NCBI RefSeq assembly: GCF_002210225.1
Contig: NZ_MWUJ01000008.1
Span: 95,928 to 159,927 of the forward strand
Length of the DNA: 64,000 nucleotides
Source: Geofilum rhodophaeum
Lineage (GTDB): Bacteria > Bacteroidota > Bacteroidia > Bacteroidales > Marinilabiliaceae
Direction: 5' to 3'
Shown here one piece after another: positions 11,577 to 18,994 of this stretch. Under the pieces are notes generated by a model. The model worked only from the letters and a program-made list of their open reading frames with translations, was not told the origin of the DNA and ran no database searches. Position numbers and translations under genes: made by a program. Each line of letters starts with the position of its first letter. The first letter of the stretch is position 1.

Positions 11577-11944
11577 ATTCCCAGGGCCCTCAACAGGTCG
11601 TCGGCCTTATCGCGATGCAAGGCACAAATCCGGTCTATTTTATCACGCAAAATAAGGTGCGCGCCCATGTACTCATGGGTGGGCGTTATGGGAAAATCCC
11701 TGTTGTAGTACTGCATCTCTTCCTCCTGCACTTTAATGCGCTTTTCGAGCTGTTGCAGTTCACTCTCATGGTCCTCCAGCACCATCAGTTCTACCGTATT
11801 CATGGCCCTTGCTTCATCGCGCTGCAACAACTCCTCGTTGCGGGCCTTCAACAGCGCCAGCTCCTTCAGATAGTAACTGAGTCTATTTTTCCAGAGTCGG
11901 TATTCAAACTCCAGATCAGTCAAAAAAATGCTCCCTTCCTTCAT
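11573..11944 (-). CDS. Small coiled-coil protein, unknown function
   Basis: Not recognised. From the ATG at 11944 the product is 123 residues, beginning MKEGSIFLTDLEFEYRLWK. The frame is open 16 codons further upstream, but the ATG at 11944 gives the better start. It is almost wholly helical and charged, with a long predicted coiled coil (about residues 18-75, rich in Leu, Glu and Lys), and has no cysteines in a metal pattern. It has no signal peptide or membrane segment. It overlaps the downstream lipoprotein gene by four bases, which suggests a shared transcript, although one product is probably cytoplasmic and the other exported. Confidence 0.6.
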   Translation of the reverse strand: MKEGSIFLTDLEFEYRLWKNRLSYYLKELALLKARNEELLQRDEARAMNTVELMVLEDHESELQQLEKRIKVQEEEMQYYNRDFPITPTHEYMGAHLILRDKIDRICALHRDKADDLLRALGI

Positions 11945-11996
11945 AGCCGTGGATTTTGTAGGGAAGATAGCAGTTTTCGCGCAATCGAACAATGCT

Positions 11997-12947
11997 TTAT
12001 TCCTCCATTACGCAAATTTCGCCTCGAAACAGGTGGCGCAAAGTATGCCAGGCCACAACAGCAATAACCACCGCTGAAACCCCGGCAAAAAACCAGGCCA
12101 TATATTTAAAAGCGGTTTCTCCGGACACTTCAAAGGCCAAAGTGGTGGCCACCGTTAAGGCGGTGAGCGGGAAAGTAAAGGCCCACCACGACATAAAAAA
12201 CTTAAGCCGTGTAAAACTTCGGTACATGCTCACCAAAAGCACAAAAAAGAACAGGGCCATCATCAGTAAAAACATGGCACCCCCGTCCCAACTGCCAAAA
12301 AGCCGCATGTAAGCCAAAAAGCCTACCGCCGGCGGGGCAATTATGATGAAAAAGGTAGGAATAAACTTCTCGGGCAGCTGTCCGTGAAAAATCACCCTGT
12401 TCATAAACAGACCAAACAGAATGATCCAGAAGAACATGCCCGAGGAAAAATAAAAATACGACAGCAATTCGGGGGCATGTTCCACCCCACTTATAGGCAC
12501 CAAAACATTACCCACGGCAGGAATGAACCAGGCGGGATTAAAGTGCTTGATTTCATAACTGTGTGTTATCCAGTAGCCGATGGCTTTAATCATAAAAAGG
12601 GTATGCAGCACCACGCCCGGCCACCAAAGATACTGCGATACCGAACTGCTGACCGGCTCCCAGGCAATGGACAAGAGCAGCAAGGAAATAGAAATAGAGG
12701 GAAAAAAGTTGATCTTAATGGGATGCAAAAACTCCCTGCGCACCTCGTCCATAAATCGCATGGTCTTGAGCAAATAAAGAGACGCAATAAAAATCGCCAG
12801 TCCACTCAAAGTCCACAATGCTGTGCTGTAACACCAGGAAGGCAACCAGCCGTTGCTGCCAAACTTCGACAGGATCAGGGTAGCTCCACTCAGTCCCATA
12901 ATCACCGTAAAGGCCGAAATGGGAAAATACTTTATCTTATTCCACAT
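11997..12947 (-). CDS. SLAC1/TehA-type anion channel or transporter
   Basis: Integral membrane protein of 316 residues with about ten hydrophobic helices, resembling the tellurite-resistance/dicarboxylate transporter (TDT, SLAC1) family. Family-like features are the N-terminal FPISAFTVIMGLSGATL helix, a buried Phe/Trp-rich core, and the late segment FFMSWWAFTFPLTALTVA, which resembles the WWAFTFP signature of TehA proteins. The substrate cannot be told from sequence; anions, sulfite or small acids are possible. It stands alone on the minus strand between the coiled-coil gene and the thioredoxin group. Confidence 0.7.
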   Translation of the reverse strand: MWNKIKYFPISAFTVIMGLSGATLILSKFGSNGWLPSWCYSTALWTLSGLAIFIASLYLLKTMRFMDEVRREFLHPIKINFFPSISISLLLLSIAWEPVSSSVSQYLWWPGVVLHTLFMIKAIGYWITHSYEIKHFNPAWFIPAVGNVLVPISGVEHAPELLSYFYFSSGMFFWIILFGLFMNRVIFHGQLPEKFIPTFFIIIAPPAVGFLAYMRLFGSWDGGAMFLLMMALFFFVLLVSMYRSFTRLKFFMSWWAFTFPLTALTVATTLAFEVSGETAFKYMAWFFAGVSAVVIAVVAWHTLRHLFRGEICVMEE

Positions 12948-13081
12948 AACTGTATGCTTTAAAAAAATCTGCTGCTCAGATTAAAGGTATGAAAAATACC
13001 CGGATGAACTCTTTCAGGTCCGATCCGGGCATTTCCAATTAACCAAAAAACAATATCTCTGTATATATAGAAGCATCGGGG

Positions 13082-13498
13082 CTAAGCCTGCAGCATTTTC
13101 TTCAACAGAAAATCCTTACTCTTTACCCCTACAAAACGATCCACTTCGCGACCGTCTTTCAGCAAAAGCAAAGTGGGTATGCTGCGCACCTTAAACTGCT
13201 CGGCCAGGCGCTGCTGCTCCTCTACATTGACCTTGGCCACTTGTCCCACACCCCCCGAAGACCTGGCCACCTGATTCAACACGGGAGCCATCATTTTACA
13301 AGGGGTGCACCACCCGGCCCAAAAATCGACCAGCACCACCCCCTTGGCGGTCTTTGCTTTAAAGTTATCGGTCGTCAGGTGCTGAATCTCCTCTGCATCT
13401 GGCAAGGAGGCAAAGTGCTTCATTCGCCGATAGTTAAAGTACGAATAGCCGATAAAAATCACCACAAAGGCGATGAGTCCATAATAAAAAGGGTCCAT
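13082..13498 (-). CDS. Membrane-anchored thioredoxin
   Basis: Thiol-disulfide oxidoreductase of 138 residues. An N-terminal membrane helix (about 4-21, FYYGLIAFVVIFIGYSYF) precedes a complete thioredoxin fold. The active site is WAGWCTPCK near residues 61-69, a CxxC with Thr-Pro between the cysteines; the usual thioredoxin has Gly-Pro. The cis-proline lies in RSIPTLLLL near residue 109. By the positive-inside rule for RRMK after the helix, the catalytic domain is probably on the cytoplasmic side. It is the last gene of a three-gene minus-strand group with trxB and a second thioredoxin-like protein, 20 bases after trxB. Confidence 0.85.
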   Translation of the reverse strand: MDPFYYGLIAFVVIFIGYSYFNYRRMKHFASLPDAEEIQHLTTDNFKAKTAKGVVLVDFWAGWCTPCKMMAPVLNQVARSSGGVGQVAKVNVEEQQRLAEQFKVRSIPTLLLLKDGREVDRFVGVKSKDFLLKKMLQA

Positions 13499-13518
13499 AT
13501 ACCAAAAGGTTTTTGTGC

Positions 13519-14463
13519 TTAGGCCGACTTCGACTTCAGCTGATGCAAATAGTTGGATGCGGCCAGGGCAGCAACGGTGGCATCGCCTACCGCTGTGGTA
13601 ACCTGGCGATAACGTTTGGCGATGGCGTCGCCAGCGGCAAAAACACCCGGCACGTTGGTCTCCATATCCGCATTTACCACCATTTCACCCCGCTCGTTCA
13701 AGGCGACCTTCCCTTGCAGGAATTCGGTATTGGGCACGTAGCCAATGAAGACAAACACCCCGTCGGTAGCAAAGCGCTCTACACGCTGCTCCTTCAAATG
13801 GGTAATGTCTACCGCTTCGAGGTTCTCCCCGCCATAGAAGGCGCTCACCGTAGCTTCCATCACAATGGAAATCTTCGGGTGCTTACGGGCCTCCTCAATG
13901 GCATGTTCAAAAGCCTGAAAATGATCAAACTGATGCACAATGGTGACCTTTGAAGCGTATTTGGTCAGCGAAACCGCCTCCTCCAAAGCAGAGTTGCCCC
14001 CGCCCACTACCACAATCTCCTTATCGGTAAAAAAGTCCCCGTCGCAGGTAGCGCAATACGAAATGCCCTTGCCTTTGTAGCTGTCCTCCCCCGGCACCCC
14101 CAAGGTTCTGCTGCGTCCGCCCGGGGTGAGCACCACGGCATCGGCCGAGTAGGTCTCCCCGTTAGACAGGGTAAAAGTCTTCACAGCACCATCCAATTCC
14201 ATATTGGCGATGTCGATGTTCGACTTTAAGGAACAACCAAAACTTTGGGCCTGTTTTTTCATGATGTTGCCCAACATATAGCCGTTGATCGACTCCACGC
14301 CGGGATAGTTGGCAATCTCGTGCGTCAGTACCATCTGGCCCCCTATGGTCCCTTCACTCAAAATAAGGGTATTCAGACGGGCCCGCGACAGGTAAATACC
14401 TGCCGTGAGTCCCGCTGGTCCACCCCCCACCACTATAGCGTCGTAATGTTTGTTTTCCATCAT
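13519..14463 (-). CDS. trxB: Thioredoxin reductase (first copy)
   Basis: FAD- and NADPH-dependent reductase that recycles thioredoxin. The product is 314 residues. The N-terminal FAD-binding motif is VVGGGPAGLTAGIYLSRA, the redox-active cysteines are in YCATCDGDFF near residue 136, and the NADPH-binding motif is VVVGGGNSALEEA near residue 152. The C-terminal FAD contact is GVFAAGDA. It lies between two thioredoxin-like genes (gaps of 3 and 20 bases), so its physiological partners are probably these. It differs clearly from the second trxB at 16766, which is longer and has its own promoter box. Confidence 0.93.
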   Translation of the reverse strand: MMENKHYDAIVVGGGPAGLTAGIYLSRARLNTLILSEGTIGGQMVLTHEIANYPGVESINGYMLGNIMKKQAQSFGCSLKSNIDIANMELDGAVKTFTLSNGETYSADAVVLTPGGRSRTLGVPGEDSYKGKGISYCATCDGDFFTDKEIVVVGGGNSALEEAVSLTKYASKVTIVHQFDHFQAFEHAIEEARKHPKISIVMEATVSAFYGGENLEAVDITHLKEQRVERFATDGVFVFIGYVPNTEFLQGKVALNERGEMVVNADMETNVPGVFAAGDAIAKRYRQVTTAVGDATVAALAASNYLHQLKSKSA

Positions 14464-14466
14464 AAC

Positions 14467-14823
14467 TTAAGCGTTTTTAGCTGCGCCAAACTGCTCGTTC
14501 AAAATACCGGTTACCTGATCGCGACTCTGAATGCTGGAAGTGGCTTTTACCACCTTGCCGTTTTTGTAATAAATGGTAAAGGGGATGCCCATAAAACCAC
14601 GTACCTCAGGCAAGTTACGAATGACGTGTGCCTCGGGGTTGTCAAATTCCATATCGAAAAACTTCACGTGACTGTATTCGCCTTCCAATTCTTCCATGAT
14701 TCCGTAAACGGGGATGCACATGGGGCCCATACGGCCACAACAAACCATTACATTCTCGTTCTCGTTGATGATTTTTGCGTGCTGCTCTGCAGTCTCAATG
14801 TGATTCAAATTTGTGTACAACAT
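14467..14823 (-). CDS. Thioredoxin-fold protein with CCGRMGPMC motif
   Basis: The product is 118 residues from the ATG at 14823; an in-frame TTG three codons upstream is less likely. The fold reads as thioredoxin: a beta strand into the motif NVMVCCGRMGPMCIPVYG near residues 24-41, the helix IPVYGIMEELEGE, and the cis-proline in GFMGIPFTIYY near residue 82. The usual WCxxC is replaced by Cys-Cys-Gly-Arg-Met-Gly-Pro-Met-Cys, with six residues between the second and third cysteine. It is the first gene of the trx group, 3 bases before trxB. A role as a dedicated substrate of that reductase is inferred from position. The residue pair in normal register would be GxxC. Confidence 0.75.
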   Translation of the reverse strand: MLYTNLNHIETAEQHAKIINENENVMVCCGRMGPMCIPVYGIMEELEGEYSHVKFFDMEFDNPEAHVIRNLPEVRGFMGIPFTIYYKNGKVVKATSSIQSRDQVTGILNEQFGAAKNA

Positions 14824-14866
14824 AGTATTCAATTTTTAGCGTTGATATTCGTTAATTAGCACAAGA

Positions 14867-14874
14867 CAAAAGTA
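14867..14874 (-). promoter_or_regulatory. Bacteroidota -7 box for the thioredoxin group
   Basis: On the minus strand it reads TACTTTTG, a full TAnnTTTG match, 43 bases before the ATG at 14823. It would drive all three genes of the group. Confidence 0.5.
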
Positions 14875-14964
14875 GGGCGGCCTCAGCAATTTTCTTTAAA
14901 TTTGGGCTGCGACGAACTCCGCTTGCGGATTGATTTGCCTCAACTTTTTTATTGATCCGGAAAT

Positions 14965-15657
14965 ATGAAGACCATCCAGGAAGACGACAACAACTTTATT
15001 TGCGACATAGCGGCCCCCTGTTTTCACCTCCTGGCCGGAGACGAACTCACCCTGGTGCGTGAAAGCAAGACCCAGGTCTTGTTTCACAAAGGAGAAAACC
15101 TAAGCAAGCAGGGCACCTTTGCCTCCTACATTTTGTTTGTAATGAAGGGCCTGGTAAAAGTGCAGCTGCAGGAAGGCGATAAAAGCTTTAATTTGCGTTT
15201 GGCAGGAGCGGGTGAGTTTCTGGGACTCTCTACCGTTTTTGGCAAAAACACCTTCAACTATTCGGCCACAGCATTGAACGAAACCCAGGCCATGCTTGTT
15301 GAAAAGTCGGCCATTGAAGAATTGCTGAAAAGCAATGGACACTTTGCCTACAACCTCATGCGCCGCTACGTAGCCCACAACGACGACCTCTACCAAACCC
15401 TGCGCAACCTCATGTACAAGCAAATGAACGGTCGCCTGGCCGGCACCTTGCTGTATTTAAGCAGTGTAGAATTTGCCGGACAGGATGTTTTCAGCCTGCT
15501 CAGTCGCAAAGACCTCGGCGAATTTGCGGGGATATCTACCGAAAGCACCGTCAAACTGCTGAAAGCCTATGAACGGGAGGGTATTCTGAAACTGAACGAT
15601 AAGCACATCGAAATACGGCAAGCGGACCTGCTGCGCGAACTGGCCGAAAAAGGATAA
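14965..15657 (+). CDS. Crp/Fnr-family transcriptional regulator
   Basis: DNA-binding regulator of 230 residues. A cyclic-nucleotide-binding-like beta barrel (about 20-130, with VLFHKGENLSKQG and GEFLGLSTVFG) is joined by a long helix to a C-terminal winged helix (about 160-225). In the latter, LSRKDLGEFAGISTESTVK is the recognition helix-turn-helix. The effector is unknown. Four Fnr-type iron-sulfur cysteines are not present in a clear pattern (only scattered Cys near the N-terminus), and the cAMP-contacting residues of Crp are not conserved. It starts opposite the thioredoxin group and is followed 16 bases later by the DUF4249 gene. Confidence 0.85.
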   Translation: MKTIQEDDNNFICDIAAPCFHLLAGDELTLVRESKTQVLFHKGENLSKQGTFASYILFVMKGLVKVQLQEGDKSFNLRLAGAGEFLGLSTVFGKNTFNYSATALNETQAMLVEKSAIEELLKSNGHFAYNLMRRYVAHNDDLYQTLRNLMYKQMNGRLAGTLLYLSSVEFAGQDVFSLLSRKDLGEFAGISTESTVKLLKAYEREGILKLNDKHIEIRQADLLRELAEKG

Positions 15658-15673
15658 AAGTGGCGATATAAAG

Positions 15674-16606
15674 ATGCAAAAGCGACTTAAAAATACCATC
15701 AGCGGACTGCTCCTCCTAATACTGGGGACCTTCAGCAGTTGCGAAAGCGACCTCCACCTACAGTTGAAGGAAGGCGGCGGGCAGCTTGTACTCTTTGCTT
15801 TTCCCACAGCCGACTCTACGCTTAGTCTACATCTGAGTCGCAGCGTAAACCACTCCTCGCTCGACGATTTTGAACGCATTTACGATGGCTACCTGGCCCT
15901 GTATCGGAACGGAGCCCGGGTCGATTCTTTTGCCTGGCCCTATCAGGAGACCTGGGCCCACCGGACCGGTCTGCCGGTGCGCGAAGGCGATGTGTGGACC
16001 ATTCGCGGGGGCGACAGTAAAGGACAGCGCATTTCGGCCACCACCACCATTCCGCAGGCAGTCGCCATCGAGGGACTCGACAGCATTGGCCGAGGCAGTA
16101 AAAACGGCGATCCCTTTATTCAGTATGAACTCATTTTTACCGATCCTCCCGAAATTGACAATTACTACCAATTGCTGATCTTTGGGGAGACGCGCGACTC
16201 CCTCGACCATTTGCTGAACCGGCAAACCCTCAATTATGCCAAGACCGATGAAGTGTTTTACATACGCGACCAGGAGGGCAGCCTCCTGGGCGGCATCGAC
16301 TTTCTGGGTTCCTTTTCCGACTACCTTATTCAGGGGCAGTCCCACCGCTTGCAAATCGGCATTCCATCCGTTTACCTCAGCAACCCCAAACCCGGCGAAA
16401 AACAGGTCATCCGTCTATGTCTGTTGAGTCTCTCCCCCGATTACTACCACTACCTGCGCAGTCGCGTAGTGGCCGAATACAATTACGATTTGCCCGTAGT
16501 GGATCCCATAAAAATATATTCGAATACCACGGGGGGACTCGGCCTCGTTGGGGGTATGTCCATAGCCAGCGACTCCTTGGTTCTTATCGGCTCCGACTAT
16601 GAATAA
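15674..16606 (+). CDS. DUF4249 lipoprotein, without its usual TonB receptor
   Basis: Predicted outer-membrane or periplasmic lipoprotein of 310 residues. The signal peptide ends LGTFSSCES, with the lipid cysteine near residue 24. The layout fits DUF4249: an N-terminal beta sandwich (GGQLVLFAFPTADSTLSLHLSRS), a carboxypeptidase-regulatory-like strand set (VDSFAWPYQETW), and a C-terminal region with YYHYLRSRVVAEYN and the final GLGLVGGMSIASDS. DUF4249 genes usually sit directly after a TonB-dependent receptor. Here the upstream gene is a Crp/Fnr regulator 16 bases away and no receptor is near. The product's role is unknown. Confidence 0.8.
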   Translation: MQKRLKNTISGLLLLILGTFSSCESDLHLQLKEGGGQLVLFAFPTADSTLSLHLSRSVNHSSLDDFERIYDGYLALYRNGARVDSFAWPYQETWAHRTGLPVREGDVWTIRGGDSKGQRISATTTIPQAVAIEGLDSIGRGSKNGDPFIQYELIFTDPPEIDNYYQLLIFGETRDSLDHLLNRQTLNYAKTDEVFYIRDQEGSLLGGIDFLGSFSDYLIQGQSHRLQIGIPSVYLSNPKPGEKQVIRLCLLSLSPDYYHYLRSRVVAEYNYDLPVVDPIKIYSNTTGGLGLVGGMSIASDSLVLIGSDYE

Positions 16607-16664
16607 TCAAATTTGTTTATGAAAGCACCCCATCGTTTCGGTACAAGCATTAAGTTTAAATAGG

Positions 16665-16672
16665 TAACTTTG
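16665..16672 (+). promoter_or_regulatory. Bacteroidota -7 box upstream of the second trxB
   Basis: TAACTTTG matches TAnnTTTG and lies 93 bases before the ATG at 16766, giving a leader of nearly 90 bases. The -33 box is not clear. Confidence 0.45.
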
Positions 16673-16765
16673 TCACCACAAAAGCTGCCAAAACTGCCAT
16701 TTTGAGTTTTGGAATAAAAGTTGCAGATTTGCAGTCAAATTAAAACATATAAATACATACATATT

Positions 16766-17782
16766 ATGGCCTTATTTGGAAAAATTGAGAATTTGGACAG
16801 CGGCTCCAACGACAACAAGAAAGACAAAAACATAAGCGACATCGAGAAAGCCCGCGTACTGATTATTGGCTCGGGACCAGCCGGTTACACAGCCGCCATT
16901 TATGCAGCACGTGCCAACCTCTCCCCCATATTGTATGAGGGTTTGCAGCCGGGTGGACAGCTTACCACCACCACCGAAGTCGAAAACTTCCCGGGCTATC
17001 CCTCCGGAATTACCGGTCCCGAAATGATGGAAGACCTCAAAAAACAAGCGGAACGTTTCGGCACCTCCATCCGTTTTGGCATGGCTACCGAGGTGGACTT
17101 TTCAGCGCGTCCCTATAAGGTGACCATCGACGACAAAAAAATAATTGAAGCAGAAGCCGTTATCATAGCCACCGGCGCCACCGCCAAATACCTCGGTCTT
17201 GAAGACGAGACCAAGTATGCTGGAGGCGGCGTTTCGGCCTGTGCCACCTGCGACGGTTTCTTTTACCGTGGCAAAGACGTTGGTGTAGTGGGCGGCGGCG
17301 ACACCGCAGCCGAAGAAGCGCTGTACCTGGCCGGACTCTGTAACAAAGTGTACCTGATTGTACGTCGCGACGAGCTGCGTGCCTCCAAAGTCATGCAGGA
17401 GCGCGTATTCGCCACCAAAAACATTGAAGTATTATGGGAGCACCAAACCCTGGGCCTCTATGGCGACGGAGTTGTGGAAGGCGCCACCCTCGTGAAGAAA
17501 AAAGGAACGCCCGAAGAGGAGGAAGTTAAAATCAAAATCGACGGTTTCTTCCTGGCCATTGGACACAAACCCAATTCCGACATCTTCAAGCCCTTCCTCG
17601 AGACCGACGAAACCGGCTACATCAAAACCGTTCCCGGCTCATCCAGAACCAACGTTCCCGGCGTTTTTGCCTGTGGCGATGTACAAGACCACATCTACCG
17701 TCAGGCCGTAACCGCCGCCGGTTCCGGCTGTATGGCCGCCATCGACAGCGAACGCTTCCTGGCCGAAAATCCTTTGAAATAA
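16766..17782 (+). CDS. trxB: Thioredoxin reductase (second copy, N-terminally extended)
   Basis: FAD/NADPH thioredoxin reductase of 338 residues. An extra head of about 28 charged residues (LDSGSNDNKKDKN) precedes the FAD motif VLIIGSGPAGYTAAIYAARA. The redox cysteines are in CATCDGFF, the NADPH motif is VGVVGGGDTAAEEA, and the C-terminal GVFACGDVQD is typical. The start is the ATG at 16766 (MALFGKIENL); an upstream in-frame ATG at 16721 adds residues with no homology. This copy looks like the general housekeeping enzyme of Bacteroidota, whereas the copy at 13519 belongs to a thioredoxin group. Confidence 0.93.
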   Translation: MALFGKIENLDSGSNDNKKDKNISDIEKARVLIIGSGPAGYTAAIYAARANLSPILYEGLQPGGQLTTTTEVENFPGYPSGITGPEMMEDLKKQAERFGTSIRFGMATEVDFSARPYKVTIDDKKIIEAEAVIIATGATAKYLGLEDETKYAGGGVSACATCDGFFYRGKDVGVVGGGDTAAEEALYLAGLCNKVYLIVRRDELRASKVMQERVFATKNIEVLWEHQTLGLYGDGVVEGATLVKKKGTPEEEEVKIKIDGFFLAIGHKPNSDIFKPFLETDETGYIKTVPGSSRTNVPGVFACGDVQDHIYRQAVTAAGSGCMAAIDSERFLAENPLK

Positions 17783-17805
17783 GCCAAGAGACATTAGAAC
17801 AAAAC

Positions 17806-17841
17806 CAACAGAGCTGCTCTCCTAAGGGGGCAGCTCTGTTG
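17806..17841. terminator. 12-bp stem hairpin after trxB
   Basis: CAACAGAGCTGC (17806-17817) pairs perfectly with GCAGCTCTGTTG (17830-17841). No T run follows, so termination strength is uncertain. Its right arm abuts the broken edge of an insertion-sequence relic, so sequence once following the hairpin may have been lost. Confidence 0.6.
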
Positions 17842-17955
17842 CAACTTGGGCCTTGAAGGCCGCTGAGTACTTTTTTCTACTGGCTACCATAGCCGTTTTA
17901 AAGTTATGTTTTTTCAACTTAACTTGGTGTCCAATATTTGGGGTGCATTATATTT
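17841..17955 (-). mobile_element. Relic of an IS3-family left end (terminal repeat plus first 17 codons of orfA)
   Basis: On the minus strand the outer end reads TGCACCCCAAATATTGGACA, then AAGTTAAGTTGAAAAAACA and, from ATG at 17890, MVASRKKYSAAFKAQVA. The DNA of 17904-17955 matches the last bases of this window (63949-64000) with three differences, in opposite orientation. The peptide matches the start of the IS3 orfA at 63391 (VSRTTHSAGFKAQVA). After Ala-17 the similarity stops at the trxB hairpin, so everything from the rest of orfA to the right end is gone. The relic supplies the final codons and stop of the nucleotidyltransferase gene. Confidence 0.8.
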
Positions 17956-18270
17956 AAGCCTAATCCCTTCTTTTTGGATATTCTCATAAAATGGAGTAAT
18001 GGAATACTTAGAATGCCATTCGTTCTTTGAATAAATTAATGGTGAAAAAATCTCTCCGGTTTTCAATTCCAACTCATAAAACTCATCCAGAAACTTAGTT
18101 TCGAAGTCAAACGAAATATTTGATGCATTAAGCAAGATCAACAAATCCCAATCAGACAGCTTCTTTGCATGTCCTCTGGCTCGTGAACCGTACAAATACA
18201 CCTCTGAATCTGGTGCATTATTATCCACAACCATTTTTATCATTTGTAGTATTTTTTCTTTCCTGCTCAT
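17914..18270 (-). CDS. MNT-type nucleotidyltransferase domain protein, C-terminus replaced by IS sequence
   Basis: Small nucleotidyltransferase of the Pol-beta superfamily, 118 residues. The active-site motif is LYGSRARGHAKKLSDWDLLI near residues 27-46: GSxxRG plus an aspartate pair DxD in the form SDWD. Such domains often transfer nucleotides to a partner toxin, but no HEPN gene lies next to it. The family-like part ends near EGIRL; the final dozen residues (YNAPQILDTKLS) and the stop are encoded by the terminal repeat of the insertion-sequence relic. Base composition is AT-richer than its neighbours. It may be a mobile or orphaned antitoxin-like gene and may still be functional. Confidence 0.75.
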   Translation of the reverse strand: MSRKEKILQMIKMVVDNNAPDSEVYLYGSRARGHAKKLSDWDLLILLNASNISFDFETKFLDEFYELELKTGEIFSPLIYSKNEWHSKYSITPFYENIQKEGIRLKYNAPQILDTKLS

Positions 18271-18994
18271 ATTAACAAAGATAGCAATCTACGGCAATTT
18301 ACACCGGTTTTACCAAAAACAAAAGATCAACTTCTCAATTCAACACCCACCAACAGCAATTCAACCCTTGACATAAACCCCTATGGCACATAGAAACGTA
18401 GCGTAACAAGCACGGCTCCACTCCGGAAGGGAAGTAGTGTAGAACAGCTGCCTTCAGAAAACAACTCGTCTAAGCGCAGATGCAGCTGTTCAAGCCTCTG
18501 AATGTTTCCGTAAGTGAACGAAGAAACGCAGCGTTACAAACACAATTGTGCTCTGGAAGGGAAGTGGTGCAAGATAGCGACCTACAGAAAACAACTCGTC
18601 TGAGCGCAGATGCAGCTGTTCAAGCCTCTGAATGTTTCCGTAAGTGAACGAAGAAACGCAGCGTAACAAGCATCGCTGTCTGAGCCGTAGGCGAGTTTCG
18701 ATGCTTGTAGTGAAGTGAATGAAGTGAGCAGGAAACAGGCAGCAGCGCAGAACAGCTGCATCAAGCGAAATGAACAGGTGTTTTATGTCAGGCGCAAGAT
18801 TGCACTACGACCACCCGAGTTCGATGCTTGTAGGGAAGCAAGCGAAGTGAATAGCTATTTTATGTCAGCAGCAGGAATACACTACGACCACTCGAGTTCA
18901 AGAATTTTAGCGACTTGAACAAAGGCTCCGGAAATAAGCGAAAGCGCAGATGGTACACATCAAGCGAATTGAACAGGTGTTTTCTGTCAGGCGC
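18271..18994. repeat. Non-coding repeat cluster: 130-bp tandem repeats and related shorter units
   Basis: No convincing gene is present in about 720 bases. A unit starting AGAAACG(T/C)AGCGT begins at 18392, 18522 and 18652, an exact period of 130. Within it, 18473-18534 and 18603-18664 are identical over 62 bases. The third copy diverges after about 20 bases. To the right are other related blocks: TCAAGCGAAATGAACAGG at 18761 and again, with two changes over about 35 bases, at 18960; and a block containing CACTACGACCACCCGAGTTC near 18802, repeated near 18881. The last block runs into the 3' end of the BadF gene, whose TGA stop (18987-18989) lies inside it. 18284-18391 shows nothing recognisable. 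Confidence 0.85.
18276..18283 (-). promoter_or_regulatory. Bacteroidota -7 box almost touching the nucleotidyltransferase ATG
   Basis: On the minus strand it reads TATCTTTG, ending five bases before the ATG at 18270. If used, the mRNA would start at or next to the start codon, that is, leaderless or nearly so. Confidence 0.4.

Noticed and set aside
17914..18270. Complete MNT-HEPN toxin-antitoxin pair
   Set aside because: Only the nucleotidyltransferase is present; no HEPN-domain gene lies on either side.
18715..18918. Small open frame within the repeat cluster
   Set aside because: Composed wholly of repeat units, with no plausible protein pattern or start signal.
18392..18994. CRISPR array
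   Set aside because: Units are 130 bases with no short direct repeat alternating with unique spacers of even length, and no cas genes are nearby.
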